The notes: generated by a model from the letters alone, not told the origin. A stretch of 64,000 nt of DNA from Thermoflexus hugenholtzii (GCF_018771565.1 NZ_CP076326.1:2666001-2730000); one strand, 5' to 3'; positions 16,792-25,723 are shown, counted from the stretch's first letter. A program made the numbers and translations.

Positions 16792-18015
16792 GTGACCCGA
16801 TTCCTGGGCGGAGCGCGTTACCCCCCAGCGTTCTGGCTGCTGTTCTGGGGGACATGGATCAGCGCGACGGGCGGGAGCATGGTCTGGCCTTTCCTGACGC
16901 TGTATCTCCGGCAGCGTCTGGCCACCCCATTGACGCAGATCACCATGCTGCTCACCCTGAACGCAGTAACGGGTCTGGTGACCACCGCCATCGCGGGTCT
17001 GGTGGTGGATCGTTTCGGCCGGAAGGGGGCGATGGTCATCGGCCTGCTGGGCTCCGGCCTGGCCATGCTGGGGATGATCCCGGCCGCCTCCCTGGCGGCG
17101 TGGGCGGCGCTGATGGCCCTCATGGGAGGGTTCGGCCCGGTTTATCGGGTGGGAGGCGATGCCATGGTCGCCGACTTGATCGAGCCCTCTCAACGGGCCT
17201 CCGCCTACGCCCTGTTGCGCATGATCGCCAATCTGGGGGTGGCCGTCGGCCCGGCCATCGGGGGCTTCATCGTCTCCGCCTCTTACACCCTGGCCTTCAT
17301 CCTGGGTGGCCTTGCCCAGATCCTTTTCGCGGCGCTGGTGCTCCTGCGGGTGCGGGAGACCCGCCCGTCCACCCCCGAAGGTCCTCGTCCGCTCCGCCGA
17401 GGGGAAGGGTATGAGATCGTCCTGCGGGATCGGCTGTTCCTGGCCTTCTGCGGGCTTTACACCCTGGCCGGGATGGCCTATGCGCTGATGATGGTGCTGC
17501 TGCCGGTCTACGTGAAGGAGAACTACGGGGTGCCGGAGCGGCTGTATGGGTTCATCATGACCACCAACGCGGCCATGGTGGTGGGATTGCAATACGGGAT
17601 CACCCGGCTGGCGGGCCGTTTCCCTGCGCTGTCGGTGCTGGCCGTGGGCGCTCTGTTTTACGCCCTGGGGGTGGGGAGCGTGGCCCTGGGGCGGAGCTTC
17701 CCGGCCTTTCTGTTCAGCATGGTCCTGCTCACCATCGGGGAGATGCTGATGATCCCCACGGCCACCACCCTGACGGCGAACCTGGCCCCTCCGGCCGCGC
17801 GGGGCCGGTATATGAGCGTGTATGGGCTCACGTGGGGGCTGGGATTCGGGGTGGGGCCGGTGATCGGAGGGCTGTTGCACGATCAGGTCGGGCCCATGGC
17901 CATCTGGTGGGGCGGGGCCGGGATGGCCCTCCTGGCCGCGCTGGGATTCCTCTGGCTCGCGCGCCGATCCCCACCGGCTTGGGCCCCGGGAGGGGCGCGC
18001 CCGTCTCCTGAGTGA
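16792..18015 (+). CDS. Major facilitator superfamily transporter
   Basis: A 407-residue polytopic membrane protein with about 12 predicted helices. The MFS loop 2-3 motif is visible as GLVVDRFGRKGAMVIGLLGSG and a second, weaker copy sits after helix 8. The second half contains PTATTLTANLAPPAARGRYMSVYG, typical of drug:proton antiporters of the DHA1 group. Likely exports small hydrophobic compounds; substrate unknown. The GTG at 16792 is taken as start (TAGGAG upstream and the first helix begins ten residues later); a longer reading from 16600 adds a low-complexity Arg/Gly segment and is unlikely. Convergent with the EVE-domain gene, 39 bases apart. Confidence 0.88.
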   Translation: MTRFLGGARYPPAFWLLFWGTWISATGGSMVWPFLTLYLRQRLATPLTQITMLLTLNAVTGLVTTAIAGLVVDRFGRKGAMVIGLLGSGLAMLGMIPAASLAAWAALMALMGGFGPVYRVGGDAMVADLIEPSQRASAYALLRMIANLGVAVGPAIGGFIVSASYTLAFILGGLAQILFAALVLLRVRETRPSTPEGPRPLRRGEGYEIVLRDRLFLAFCGLYTLAGMAYALMMVLLPVYVKENYGVPERLYGFIMTTNAAMVVGLQYGITRLAGRFPALSVLAVGALFYALGVGSVALGRSFPAFLFSMVLLTIGEMLMIPTATTLTANLAPPAARGRYMSVYGLTWGLGFGVGPVIGGLLHDQVGPMAIWWGGAGMALLAALGFLWLARRSPPAWAPGGARPSPE

Positions 18016-18054
18016 GCCCTCTTCTCCCGGCGCCTCCACCCTCGCGCGCACGCT

Positions 18055-18474
18055 TTACAGATGAGAGAGAACGTATTTCCAGAACTCCATGGCGAACTGC
18101 GGAGGCACACAGATGTGGGCCCGAGGCTGGCGCCAGTAAGCCCAATTCGGGAATCGCTGACGGATCTCCTGCACAGGGATCGGACGCGAGAGCAGCTGAA
18201 CATCGGCGATATCGGCGATGTATCGGCCATACCATCCTTCGAAGGGATCGTCCTGAAGCCTGGGAGGGCTGATCACCGTTCCGATCGCGACAAGGCAAGA
18301 AACAGGACGCCTGATATAAAAGACCACACGATCTCCGGGACGAGCCTGTGCGTCAATAGTCCACCAGTTTCCACCGGGAACCTTCTCTGCAGGAATCCCT
18401 GCGGCGAGCATAGCAAGCGGACCAAGATGCTCTTCACTGCCGTGTATGATGTGAAACTGTTGAGCTTTGGACAT
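18055..18474 (-). CDS. EVE/PUA-like domain protein
   Basis: A 139-residue single-domain protein of the EVE (YTH/PUA-like) group. Recognisable segments are the substrate-pocket region GGNWWTIDAQARPGDRVVFYI and SCLVAIGTVIS, followed by DPFEGWYGRYIADIADVQLL. EVE domains bind modified bases (for example 5-methyl or 5-hydroxymethylcytosine) and are common in modification-dependent restriction. It is the last of five genes on the minus strand whose spacings are 5, 26, 72 and 31 bases, so it is almost certainly part of the DruA-NurA-HerA-NERD transcript. Role as the modified-DNA sensor is inference from the family. Confidence 0.75.
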   Translation of the reverse strand: MSKAQQFHIIHGSEEHLGPLAMLAAGIPAEKVPGGNWWTIDAQARPGDRVVFYIRRPVSCLVAIGTVISPPRLQDDPFEGWYGRYIADIADVQLLSRPIPVQEIRQRFPNWAYWRQPRAHICVPPQFAMEFWKYVLSHL

Positions 18475-18505
18475 GGCCCCCTCCTGGCTTTTGAAGGTTT
18501 TTTCC

Positions 18506-19546
18506 TCAATCCTTAGGCTTTCCCTTCAATGCCTGCCGGATACGCTCTCGTGCCTCCCAGAGGGCGGGATCTCCCCGACCGGGCCTCTGCAAGGTTTGCC
18601 TCAGGTAACGAATGTTCTGCACCCGGACGCCGCGGACGACCAGATCCGCGAGCACGAAAGCGCGGGAGAAGACCACCACCCCCTCGATCCATGGCTCGCG
18701 CCCGATCAGCTCTCGGAGCCGCCCTTTGAGCCACAGGATGTTCCGCAGAATCTGCTGAATGGGATCCTTCTCGATCGGGCGTCCATTTCGCAACAGGCGA
18801 TCCCCATCGGCTGTGATCCGTCCGGGATGGGACTTGGTTTCCAGGAGGAACATACGGCCTTCACGGGTGATCACCAGGTGATCGATGTTCCCGTAAGGGC
18901 TTTCGAGGTCATGGATGACGAAGAAGCCATCGCCCAGTTCTTCCAGGATGCGGCCTACCTGCTCCTCCGCATAGGCCCCTCTCTCGGCCCGACGGACGGC
19001 GCGCTCGCCTCGCCGCGCGATCCGATCCAGGAGGTCAGATCCCAGGCGGATCATCAAGGCCAGGGCGAGCAATCCGGCCCCTCCGATGCCCAGCGCGCGG
19101 CTCTCGCCGAGGAGGAGGGCCGCAGCGATCAGGAGCAGGCCGCCACCCAGGGTGACCGCCATCAGGATCCGCTTTCGCCGCATCGCCATCGCCCGGGTCG
19201 ATGCGCCCGCCTCTCCAGCCCCCGGGTTCCTGGGGATCAGCCCAAAAGCGAGGAGGCTGATCCCCAGGATGAGGATCCACAGCAGAATCAAAGCCCCTAT
19301 GGGAAGGCCGAGCAGATCCGGAACCGAAGCCCCCAGGATCCCCCCCAGGAGCCCGAGGGATCCGAGCGCCAGCCCCTGGATCAGCATGCCCCGAACCCTT
19401 CCCCAACGCCGATCCCTGGGATCCATACCGGCCATACGGCCGGCGAGCGTCATCGCCAGCGCCCCGAGCACGAATAATGTTCCGGCAAGCATCAAAAGAC
19501 CTCGTAGAAGGCCGAAAACCATCACCAGCACTTCTCCCGTGCTCAT
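18506..19546 (-). CDS. Membrane-anchored NERD-domain nuclease-like protein
   Basis: 346 residues. Residues 1-175 hold four predicted membrane helices (for example MVFGLLRGLLMLAGTLFVLG and ALILLWILILGISLLAFGL). A basic linker (DRIARRGERAVRRAERG) leads to a NERD domain at about residues 185-290: GAYAEEQVGRILEEL, then GNIDHLVITREGRMFLLETKSHPG. The D...E-x-K residues of the restriction-like fold are intact, so DNA cleavage is plausible. ATG 19546 has AGGAGGAGG upstream; the longer reading is not needed. It lies between herA and the EVE gene in the same operon. Tethering a nuclease domain to the membrane is reminiscent of abortive or entry-exclusion defence, but that is inference. Confidence 0.85.
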   Translation of the reverse strand: MSTGEVLVMVFGLLRGLLMLAGTLFVLGALAMTLAGRMAGMDPRDRRWGRVRGMLIQGLALGSLGLLGGILGASVPDLLGLPIGALILLWILILGISLLAFGLIPRNPGAGEAGASTRAMAMRRKRILMAVTLGGGLLLIAAALLLGESRALGIGGAGLLALALMIRLGSDLLDRIARRGERAVRRAERGAYAEEQVGRILEELGDGFFVIHDLESPYGNIDHLVITREGRMFLLETKSHPGRITADGDRLLRNGRPIEKDPIQQILRNILWLKGRLRELIGREPWIEGVVVFSRAFVLADLVVRGVRVQNIRYLRQTLQRPGRGDPALWEARERIRQALKGKPKD

Positions 19547-19618
19547 CCTCTGCCTCCTCCTTGCGGGATCACAGCGAGAGCCTTCCACCTCCTAATCCGT
19601 CAGGACACTGTGAGCCCG

Positions 19619-21442
19619 TCACGATGGGTGGATGTCCGCCCATCCGTTGGCCTCCAGGAACTCTTCGACGCGGTTGAAGGCGTTGAAGAAGAGGGGGGTT
19701 CCGGCGAAGGAGAGAGGGGAGACAGGGCCTGTGGTCATAAACGAATACTCCCGGGAGGCGGCATCGAAGGCGGAGTGGGGATCCCGGAACAGCTGATAGA
19801 GATCCAGCGCCCGGCTCCGTCCCCCGACCAGCTCCGAGAGGGCGCGGAACTCCTGACCCATCCCGAGCCCGAAACCAAAGAAGAAGATACGCAGCTGATC
19901 CACGATCCCCCGATGCAGGCTGGATAGCGTCTGGCTGATGAACATCCACCCTACACCGTATTTGCGGGTCGTGCGGACCGCGTCGATCAGCAGGTCACGA
20001 ACCGCCTTCTTCTCCGAATCATCGGGGTCTTCGCGCGGCGCCAGCCGGTGGGCTTCGTCCATCAGGACCAGGGTGTTCAGGCTGCGGCTCTCCCGATAAG
20101 CCGACTCCGCCGCCCGCAGGATCCCCTCGAGGATCCGCTTGATGACCAGAGCCTGAACGGTCTCCGTCCAGAAGATCGCAGACGATTCAGCGGGCGCGTT
20201 CGCGCTTCGGAACAGGGGCAGGGAGGAGGGATCCGGGCCTTCTGTTTTGGCACGCTCCTCCGACAGGTCAATGACCACCAGAGGCCGACTCCCGCCTTCT
20301 CGCTTGAAAAGCGGATACAGCAAGGCGTCCACCTTTTGGGCCCCCCGTCGGTCCTCACGGAACAAACTTGCCACCGGGAGCCAGTAACGCGTGTAGAACT
20401 CGTTGGCATCCGCGCTCTGATGCATGGATCGAAATCGCTCTCGTGCGTCGCGTGACGGGTAGATCACATTCTGAACCGACTCTTTTCCCAGAAGCGTCCA
20501 GGCCGCTTGGAAAGCCTCGCGCGTATACAGGTCAGCTAAGCGAACACGTTGACGCTCCAGCCGGTCGGCCAGGGTCTTGCACGCGCGCTCCCGGTTTTCG
20601 CCCGTTGGGATGCTGAGCTGTTCAAAGAAGGGGCTCTCATACAGGATGCGTGCGAAAAGCTCCCAGCGATCCAGCACCAGATCCCGAACACCAACCACCT
20701 GAAAGGGTTTGCCCAGCCGATTCAGGATTTGCTTCATAGGAAGCCTGAATTCTCCGGTGGGCTCCCCCCGCAGGTCCTTGGCGAACTCACCCTGAGGGTC
20801 CAGGACCAGCAAGGCCATTTGGGGATAGCGGGCATAGGCCAGGAGGATCATCTTGGCCAGCACCGACTTGCCGGAGCCCGTCTTCCCGAAGATCCCCAGA
20901 TGATAAGCCTCGCCCGCACCGTCCGGGCCGCTGTCGAAGTGCTTAAACCAAAGGGGGAGCTTCGGTGTGGAGCCGTAGACCCGCCCCAGGTAGAACAGCT
21001 GACGCTGATAGGGAGCCAGCAAGGCCTCCAGAATCGGATCGTCCACCCGATAGACGGGTGTGCCGGTAGCGGGGACGGTGCCCAGGATGCTGGGGCGGTA
21101 GGTGTTCCCATCACGACAGAAGACCGCGCTGACCACCATCTCTCCCTGATGGGTGTCCTGTCGCTCGCTCACCGCATCCACCCGGCCGCGCTGTCGGATC
21201 AGGCTTCGCATGGTGGGGTCCTCATGCCAGACGTTCCGCAGCCTTATCTCGGTGATCTGTCCGAGCGCATAGTGGCTTTTGCCATCCTGCTGGAATCGAA
21301 AGAGGGCGAATTCGCCCACCAGTTTGCGGTTCACCGCGCTGGCCAGGATGTCCAGCGCCAGCTCGGAGGTAGACGACGGTGAGCCCACCACGCCGATGCG
21401 CTCCGCCTGATCGATCTGCTGATCCAGGGAATGGTTCGCCAT
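19619..21442 (-). CDS. herA: HerA-type hexameric DNA translocase
   Basis: 607 residues, an FtsK/HerA ATPase. A HAS-barrel N-terminal domain (to about residue 135) is followed by Walker A GIFGKTGSGKS (residues 183-193), the HerA-specific DPQGEF strand (215-220), Walker B LVLMDEAHRLAP (458-469) and the sensor SQTLSSLHRGI. HerA forms a ring that pumps DNA, and its classical partner is the nuclease NurA; here the NurA gene lies 26 bases upstream, so they should act as a complex. In archaea the pair resects DNA ends for repair; in bacteria HerA is found with varied nucleases in anti-phage systems. Start ATG 21442 has GGAAAGGAGG upstream. Confidence 0.93.
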   Translation of the reverse strand: MANHSLDQQIDQAERIGVVGSPSSTSELALDILASAVNRKLVGEFALFRFQQDGKSHYALGQITEIRLRNVWHEDPTMRSLIRQRGRVDAVSERQDTHQGEMVVSAVFCRDGNTYRPSILGTVPATGTPVYRVDDPILEALLAPYQRQLFYLGRVYGSTPKLPLWFKHFDSGPDGAGEAYHLGIFGKTGSGKSVLAKMILLAYARYPQMALLVLDPQGEFAKDLRGEPTGEFRLPMKQILNRLGKPFQVVGVRDLVLDRWELFARILYESPFFEQLSIPTGENRERACKTLADRLERQRVRLADLYTREAFQAAWTLLGKESVQNVIYPSRDARERFRSMHQSADANEFYTRYWLPVASLFREDRRGAQKVDALLYPLFKREGGSRPLVVIDLSEERAKTEGPDPSSLPLFRSANAPAESSAIFWTETVQALVIKRILEGILRAAESAYRESRSLNTLVLMDEAHRLAPREDPDDSEKKAVRDLLIDAVRTTRKYGVGWMFISQTLSSLHRGIVDQLRIFFFGFGLGMGQEFRALSELVGGRSRALDLYQLFRDPHSAFDAASREYSFMTTGPVSPLSFAGTPLFFNAFNRVEEFLEANGWADIHPS

Positions 21443-21468
21443 CGTGCGGCCTCCTTTCCCGGAGAGCT

Positions 21469-22620
21469 TTATCGACCGCCCTCCGTGCGGTATCCGTGCA
21501 GATTCAGGAAGATGTCATCCACATCGCCGGCCCAGGTTTCGGCCAGCTGCTGGCTCATCACCTGGCGCAGGGCAGGGATCGCTCGACTCAGATGCTTCAC
21601 CATCCGATCGGCCAGATAAAGGGGGTAGGGCTCCAGCATCCCGGGGGCGCTACACTGAGCGCGAAGGGCCTGGATGACGGAGGCCAGCCGGGCCATGTTC
21701 CCTGCAATGGAGCGGCTCATCTCCAGCCGGACCGCCGGCAGCCAGGCGCGGGGACGGTAATAAGCGACTTGAATCTCGTTGAGCAGGCTGAGGATTTCAT
21801 CCCGCAGCTTCTCGGCACCCGGCCGGATGCGACCGGGCAGCAGCTCCAGCTGAAGATGCCAGGGTTGCCGGGGAGGCTCTAAGGGACGTGGGGCGGTAAA
21901 CTCCCCAGGCTCCAGCAATCCGGTCAGCAGCGCCCGGTCATCCAGGCGCTCCGGCCATCCGAGCTGCCTCCCGATCTCCCGCCGCACCGAGTATTTGGGC
22001 ACGCCGATCCATGCCCGATCGGTTCGCTGCGCCTTCAGGACATCCCGATAGGCAAGCAGGTAACCCTCCATATGCTTCACCAGGAACTCGGTCAAGCGAA
22101 GATCCGGCGCCTCCCGGGCCCGATTCATTGCCTGGTTGAAGTAGATCAGGGGAGTGGTGAGGGAGCCATCCAGGAAGACCACATCGTGAGGGGCCTGAAC
22201 GGCCAGCTCCAGCTCCATGCCGATCATCACCGCGCGGGCCAGCGTGCCGGTTTCCTCCTCATGTCGTTCCGTCTGCATGTAGGCCCGATGCCGGGGCTCC
22301 GGCCAGTGCCGTGTCTCTGAGGGAGGTGTCAGGCCTTCCACCGCCACCGCCACCGCTGCGACCAGGTCCGTGGCGATGAGCCGCTCCACCGCGTATGCTC
22401 CATCCACCCCGCAGGTGGTAGGGACGGGAACCGCCGGCAGGTCGCCCTCTCGTTGCAGGAGACCGCTTTCCCTGAGCGCCTGCCGGCGCTCCTGGCGTGC
22501 AGCCCGGAGGGCCCGGAGCTCTTCCCCTACGCGATGGCTGAGCGTGCCGGATTGCTCGAGGAGCTCCTCCACCAGGCCCGCCGGGAGCTCTGCGAAAGGC
22601 CGCTCCGCCTCCGGGATCAT
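21469..22620 (-). CDS. nurA: NurA-domain nuclease
   Basis: A 383-residue NurA-family 5' to 3' exonuclease/endonuclease with an RNase H-like fold. Conserved acidic motifs are present: GVDGAYAVERL (Asp73), VVFLDGSLTTPL (Asp151), and a C-terminal PYPLYLADRMVKHLSR with the expected Asp. ATG 22620 is preceded by AAGGAGG; the in-frame longer reading from 22686 is a spurious Ala/Gly-rich extension. It starts 5 bases after the DruA-like stop and stops 26 bases before herA, so it is translated in the same operon. NurA usually sits inside the HerA ring and degrades DNA pumped through it. Confidence 0.9.
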   Translation of the reverse strand: MIPEAERPFAELPAGLVEELLEQSGTLSHRVGEELRALRAARQERRQALRESGLLQREGDLPAVPVPTTCGVDGAYAVERLIATDLVAAVAVAVEGLTPPSETRHWPEPRHRAYMQTERHEEETGTLARAVMIGMELELAVQAPHDVVFLDGSLTTPLIYFNQAMNRAREAPDLRLTEFLVKHMEGYLLAYRDVLKAQRTDRAWIGVPKYSVRREIGRQLGWPERLDDRALLTGLLEPGEFTAPRPLEPPRQPWHLQLELLPGRIRPGAEKLRDEILSLLNEIQVAYYRPRAWLPAVRLEMSRSIAGNMARLASVIQALRAQCSAPGMLEPYPLYLADRMVKHLSRAIPALRQVMSQQLAETWAGDVDDIFLNLHGYRTEGGR

Positions 22621-22625
22621 CGTCT

Positions 22626-23786
22626 TTATCCTCCTTCGTCCACGATCAGGAGATCCAGCAGGCGCTCCGGCTCCCACGCATGCCATCCGTTCACCCGACC
22701 CGCCCGGGGCAACAGCCAGCGCTCCCGCCAGTAAGCGGCCAGATCCTCAAAGGGGAGATCTCGATACAGGGGCTCCGCCGCCCGCCCCTCCATGTAGTCC
22801 TCCAGGTTGTGGATCAGCGGGAAAAGAAAGGCCTCCCGACGGAGCGCATGCCGAAGGAGAGAGCGGGGAAGCCCCAGCCGCTCCAGCGCCCGCACGCAGG
22901 TCTGCCACTTGATCCGCGGCCCCACCCCATAGCCGCCTTTCGTGGAAACCCCCTGAGCCTCCAGAAACTCTCGAAAGAGCGGATACAGGACCTCCAGATG
23001 AAAGGTCCCGTAGCCTTCGGTGTAACCCAGGGAAATCGCGATCGGCTCGCCGCGATATTGAAGGCGGTTATACAGGCTGGACCGTCCGAAGGCGCTGGTC
23101 GTCGTCAGCGCCACCAGATGCGCAGGCAGGATCCGTCCCTCGATCTCCGTCCGACGGCCGCCGTATTTCCTCTGATAGGCCCGGCGCACCTCGTTCGAGG
23201 CCGCAGCCAGGGCGACCAGCTTTCCGCCCAGGAGATCGCTATACGGCGGCACCGCCCCCAGGGTCTGGATGTCCATGGTCTGATTGACCAGCTCCACCTT
23301 GCGCCCGGGCGGATACCGGAAACGCCGATCGCGGGGAGGGAAGGAAAGGGGAGGAGACTGGAGCGCCAGGATGCCGATGAGGAAAGGATGTCCGGACGGC
23401 GCACGGTTTCCCGCATCCAGGATCAGGAAGCGCAATCTTCTGCCATAGCCTTTGGAATAGGGAAGAGACCAGGTGAGGCGGGCCAGGCGGAAGAGATCCG
23501 CCTGCCACGGTTCGACCACTTCCACCAGAACCGGCCGGATCCGTTCGGGGATGATCTGCTCTCCCCGGGCGAAGTAGGGGGAGAGCCTCGGCCAGGCCCA
23601 GCGGATCCATTCCTGATGCCCGCGGAGGATGAAGCGGCGCGCTTCCGCATGCAGCCGGCGCAGGGCATCTTTCCCTTCCGGCGCCCGCAGCGTGAGGAGG
23701 CCCCGACTCCCGGCATCCACCTCAAACCCCAGGGACCGGAGATGCTCCAGCACCCGGGCCCGCAAGCGCGCTCGCGAAACGCTCAT
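22626..23786 (-). CDS. DruA-like (DUF4338) protein
   Basis: A 386-residue protein with the hallmarks of DUF4338, the DruA component of the Druantia anti-phage systems: ERIRPVLVEV, LFRLARLTWSLPYSKGYGRRLRF, LGAVPPYSDLLGGKL (residues 176-190) and LTTTSAFGRSSLYNRLQY (227-244). The biochemical role of DruA is not well established. Here it heads a five-gene operon and its stop is 5 bases before nurA. None of the other Druantia components (the DruE helicase with DUF1998, DruB-D, DruM, DruF-H) is present, so either DruA acts with HerA-NurA or it is an unrelated use of the domain. ATG 23786 begins a good N terminus; a clear promoter was not found upstream. Confidence 0.82.
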   Translation of the reverse strand: MSVSRARLRARVLEHLRSLGFEVDAGSRGLLTLRAPEGKDALRRLHAEARRFILRGHQEWIRWAWPRLSPYFARGEQIIPERIRPVLVEVVEPWQADLFRLARLTWSLPYSKGYGRRLRFLILDAGNRAPSGHPFLIGILALQSPPLSFPPRDRRFRYPPGRKVELVNQTMDIQTLGAVPPYSDLLGGKLVALAAASNEVRRAYQRKYGGRRTEIEGRILPAHLVALTTTSAFGRSSLYNRLQYRGEPIAISLGYTEGYGTFHLEVLYPLFREFLEAQGVSTKGGYGVGPRIKWQTCVRALERLGLPRSLLRHALRREAFLFPLIHNLEDYMEGRAAEPLYRDLPFEDLAAYWRERWLLPRAGRVNGWHAWEPERLLDLLIVDEGG

Positions 23787-23882
23787 CGCCCGCTCCGCCG
23801 GTTCCGCCCCTGCCGATCAGATCCCTCAAACCCAATGATATCACAAAGATGCATGCGTCCGCCGATCCCGGGCTGTCCGGAC

Positions 23883-23933
23883 GGCCCGGGAACGCGGGAG
23901 GGGGAGCGCCCAGGTGCTTCGCCGCTCACCCGC
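23883..23933. repeat. Direct repeat, left copy: decayed 3' end of an ABC permease gene
   Basis: Matches 24891-24942 in direct orientation over about 51 bases with a single one-base gap; weaker similarity continues for 20 more bases. The right copy is the genuine end of the ABC-2 permease gene. In the left copy the minus-strand frame (ERKDQRVSGE then a frameshift) is broken, so it is a pseudogene scrap. Confidence 0.8.
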
Positions 23934-23968
23934 TGGTCTTTCCGTTCGGACCACTCGATGCACCGACA

Positions 23969-23996
23969 TTGACACGGACGGATTTTCAGATACCCT
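23969..23996 (+). promoter_or_regulatory. Promoter of the AbrB/PIN toxin-antitoxin pair
   Basis: TTGACA (23969-23974), 16-base spacer, TACCCT (23991-23996), about 35 bases before the ATG of the antitoxin. Confidence 0.65.
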
Positions 23997-24031
23997 GCGA
24001 TGCAGGAATCCCATCAGCGGAGGGGTGGGCG

Positions 24032-24289
24032 ATGAGGAGCTATCCGGTACGGGTGACCAAGCGGGGCGTCATCACCCTGCCCGCACCGGTGCGCCGCAGC
24101 CTGAAGATCCGGGAGGGCAGCATCCTGACCCTCCTGGACCTGGATGGCGCACTGGTCCTGGTCCCCCAGATTCTGGAGACAGACCGCCTGGCGGACCAGC
24201 TGGCCGCGCAGTGGCGCGCCCAGGGCATCGACCTGGAGACTATGTTGAACACCCTGCGCGAGATCCGGAGTGAATCCGCCGTTCGCTAA
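24032..24289 (+). CDS. AbrB/SpoVT-family antitoxin-like DNA-binding protein
   Basis: An 85-residue swapped-hairpin AbrB DNA-binding domain (VRVTKRGVITLPAPVRRSLKIREGSILTLLDLDGALVL) plus a helical C-terminal tail (ETDRLADQLAAQWRAQG). This is the layout of VapB-type antitoxins, whose tail covers a PIN toxin. ATG 24032 follows GGAGGGG. The PIN toxin reading frame starts inside its last 20 bases. Antitoxins of this kind normally repress their own promoter. Confidence 0.85.
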   Translation: MRSYPVRVTKRGVITLPAPVRRSLKIREGSILTLLDLDGALVLVPQILETDRLADQLAAQWRAQGIDLETMLNTLREIRSESAVR

Positions 24290-24724
24290 GGTCTTCCTGG
24301 ATACCAGCGTGATTTTCGCCGCCGTCCTCTCACCCCAGGGAGGCGCGCGGATGGCCCTGCGCCTGGGCGAAATCGGTTACCTGCGCCTGATGGTAGGCCC
24401 CAGGTCTTGCGGGAATGCGAAGAGGTCGTGCGCCGCAAAGCTCCCGGTTCTCTCTCCGACCTGGCCCTCCTGCTAAACGCAGCCCACGTGGAGATGACCC
24501 CAGAGGCCAGCCCGAAAGCCCCGGAGCAGGCCCTCCAGTGGATCTCTGATCCACCTGACGCGGGGATCCTGGCAGAGGCGTTGGAGGCCAGGGCAGACTG
24601 GCTGGTGACTCACGATGCGCGCCACTTCCTGACCCTCCCGCCCGATGCGCTTCCTTTACGGGTGGGCACTCCCGGCGACCTGCTGGGATGGCTTCGTCAG
24701 CTTCTTATCCAGCAGGCCGGATGA
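24270..24724 (+). pseudogene. PIN-domain (VapC-like) toxin gene with a frameshift
   Basis: The start overlaps the antitoxin stop. The first reading frame gives the N terminus of a PIN ribonuclease (KVFLDTSVIFAAVLSP, the first catalytic Asp) up to residue ~44; the rest (LRECEEVVRRKAPG to WLVTHDARHFLTL, the last catalytic Asp) continues in another frame from about 24407. Adding one C to the run of four C at 24398-24401 joins them perfectly through VGPQVLRECEEVV. So the toxin has lost one base in a homopolymer: a real inactivating mutation, phase-variation-like slippage, or a sequencing error. PIN toxins cut tRNA or rRNA. Confidence 0.85.
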
Positions 24725-24881
24725 GCGCTGGTTCGAGGAAGTCGAGAGATGCGGAATTCTTCACTCCCGCTGCAGTCCCGCCGAACCCCAGGGGCGGTAG
24801 CGGCGGAAGCGATCGTTCCAGTCGGCAGGGCAGCTTCCCCAAGGATGATTTCCAAATGAAACCGCAGCAGCTCCTTTCACC

Positions 24882-25723
24882 TCACGCCAAGGCCCGGGAA
24901 CGCGGGAGGGGGAGCGCCCAGGTGCCTTCGCCGCTCACCCGCAGGTCCTTGCGCTGGAACCACCACCCCGCCAGCAGGAGGAAGACCAGCGAGGCGATCA
25001 GCAGCCCCACGAGCCAGTCCACCCGCAGGGAACGGACAGCCTCTCCCCCCTGATAGTATGTGAAAGGCGAAAGGCGGGCCACGGGCTCCAGCCGCTCATC
25101 CAGCCGGGCCAGCGCGGTCAGGAAGAACCCCGCAACAAGCAACGTCCCCGCTACCGCCGCCGCGACCCGCCGGGAGGGCAGCGCCAGGCTGAGCCACAAG
25201 GACAAGCTCCCGAACAGCCACAGCAGCGCGAACATCGAGAGGAAAGGCGTGAGCATCTCCCATGGCCCCAGACCCAGATGCCGGGAGAGCGGCCGCGCGA
25301 GGATCAGGCCCAAATACGAGAGCCCCAGGATCCCCACAGTGGCCACCAGGAAGGCCAGGACGCGGGCGGCGAAGAACGCCCACCGGCTCACCGGCTGCCC
25401 GAGGAGCAGATCCAGCTGTCCTCCCTCCTCCAGCCCGGCGATCAGGGCGCTGCCGGCGAGGATGGCGAAAAACCCCAGGATGAGCGGCAGCCAGGAGAAG
25501 AACTCCGCGTGCAGATACGTCGCCGGATCCGCGATGTCCTGGATCTCCCCGAAGAAGACGAGCAGCTCCCGGGGATAGGCGCGCAGCAGCTCCTCCCACT
25601 GGGCCCGCTGCTCGAAGATCGTGTCATAGAAGGGGATGAGATAGCCCCCCAGCAACCCCAGCCCCAGCCCCCAGCCCACCATCGCCCAGCGGAATCCGGA
25701 CAGCGTGTAACGAAAGACCGCTT

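Noticed and set aside
18055-23786. Classical Druantia system
   Set aside because: Only the DruA component is present; none of the DruE/DUF1998 helicase or other Dru proteins is visible.
24270-24724. Programmed frameshift in the PIN gene
   Set aside because: The site is a plain C-run with no slippery heptamer, stop or structure; a missing base is simpler.
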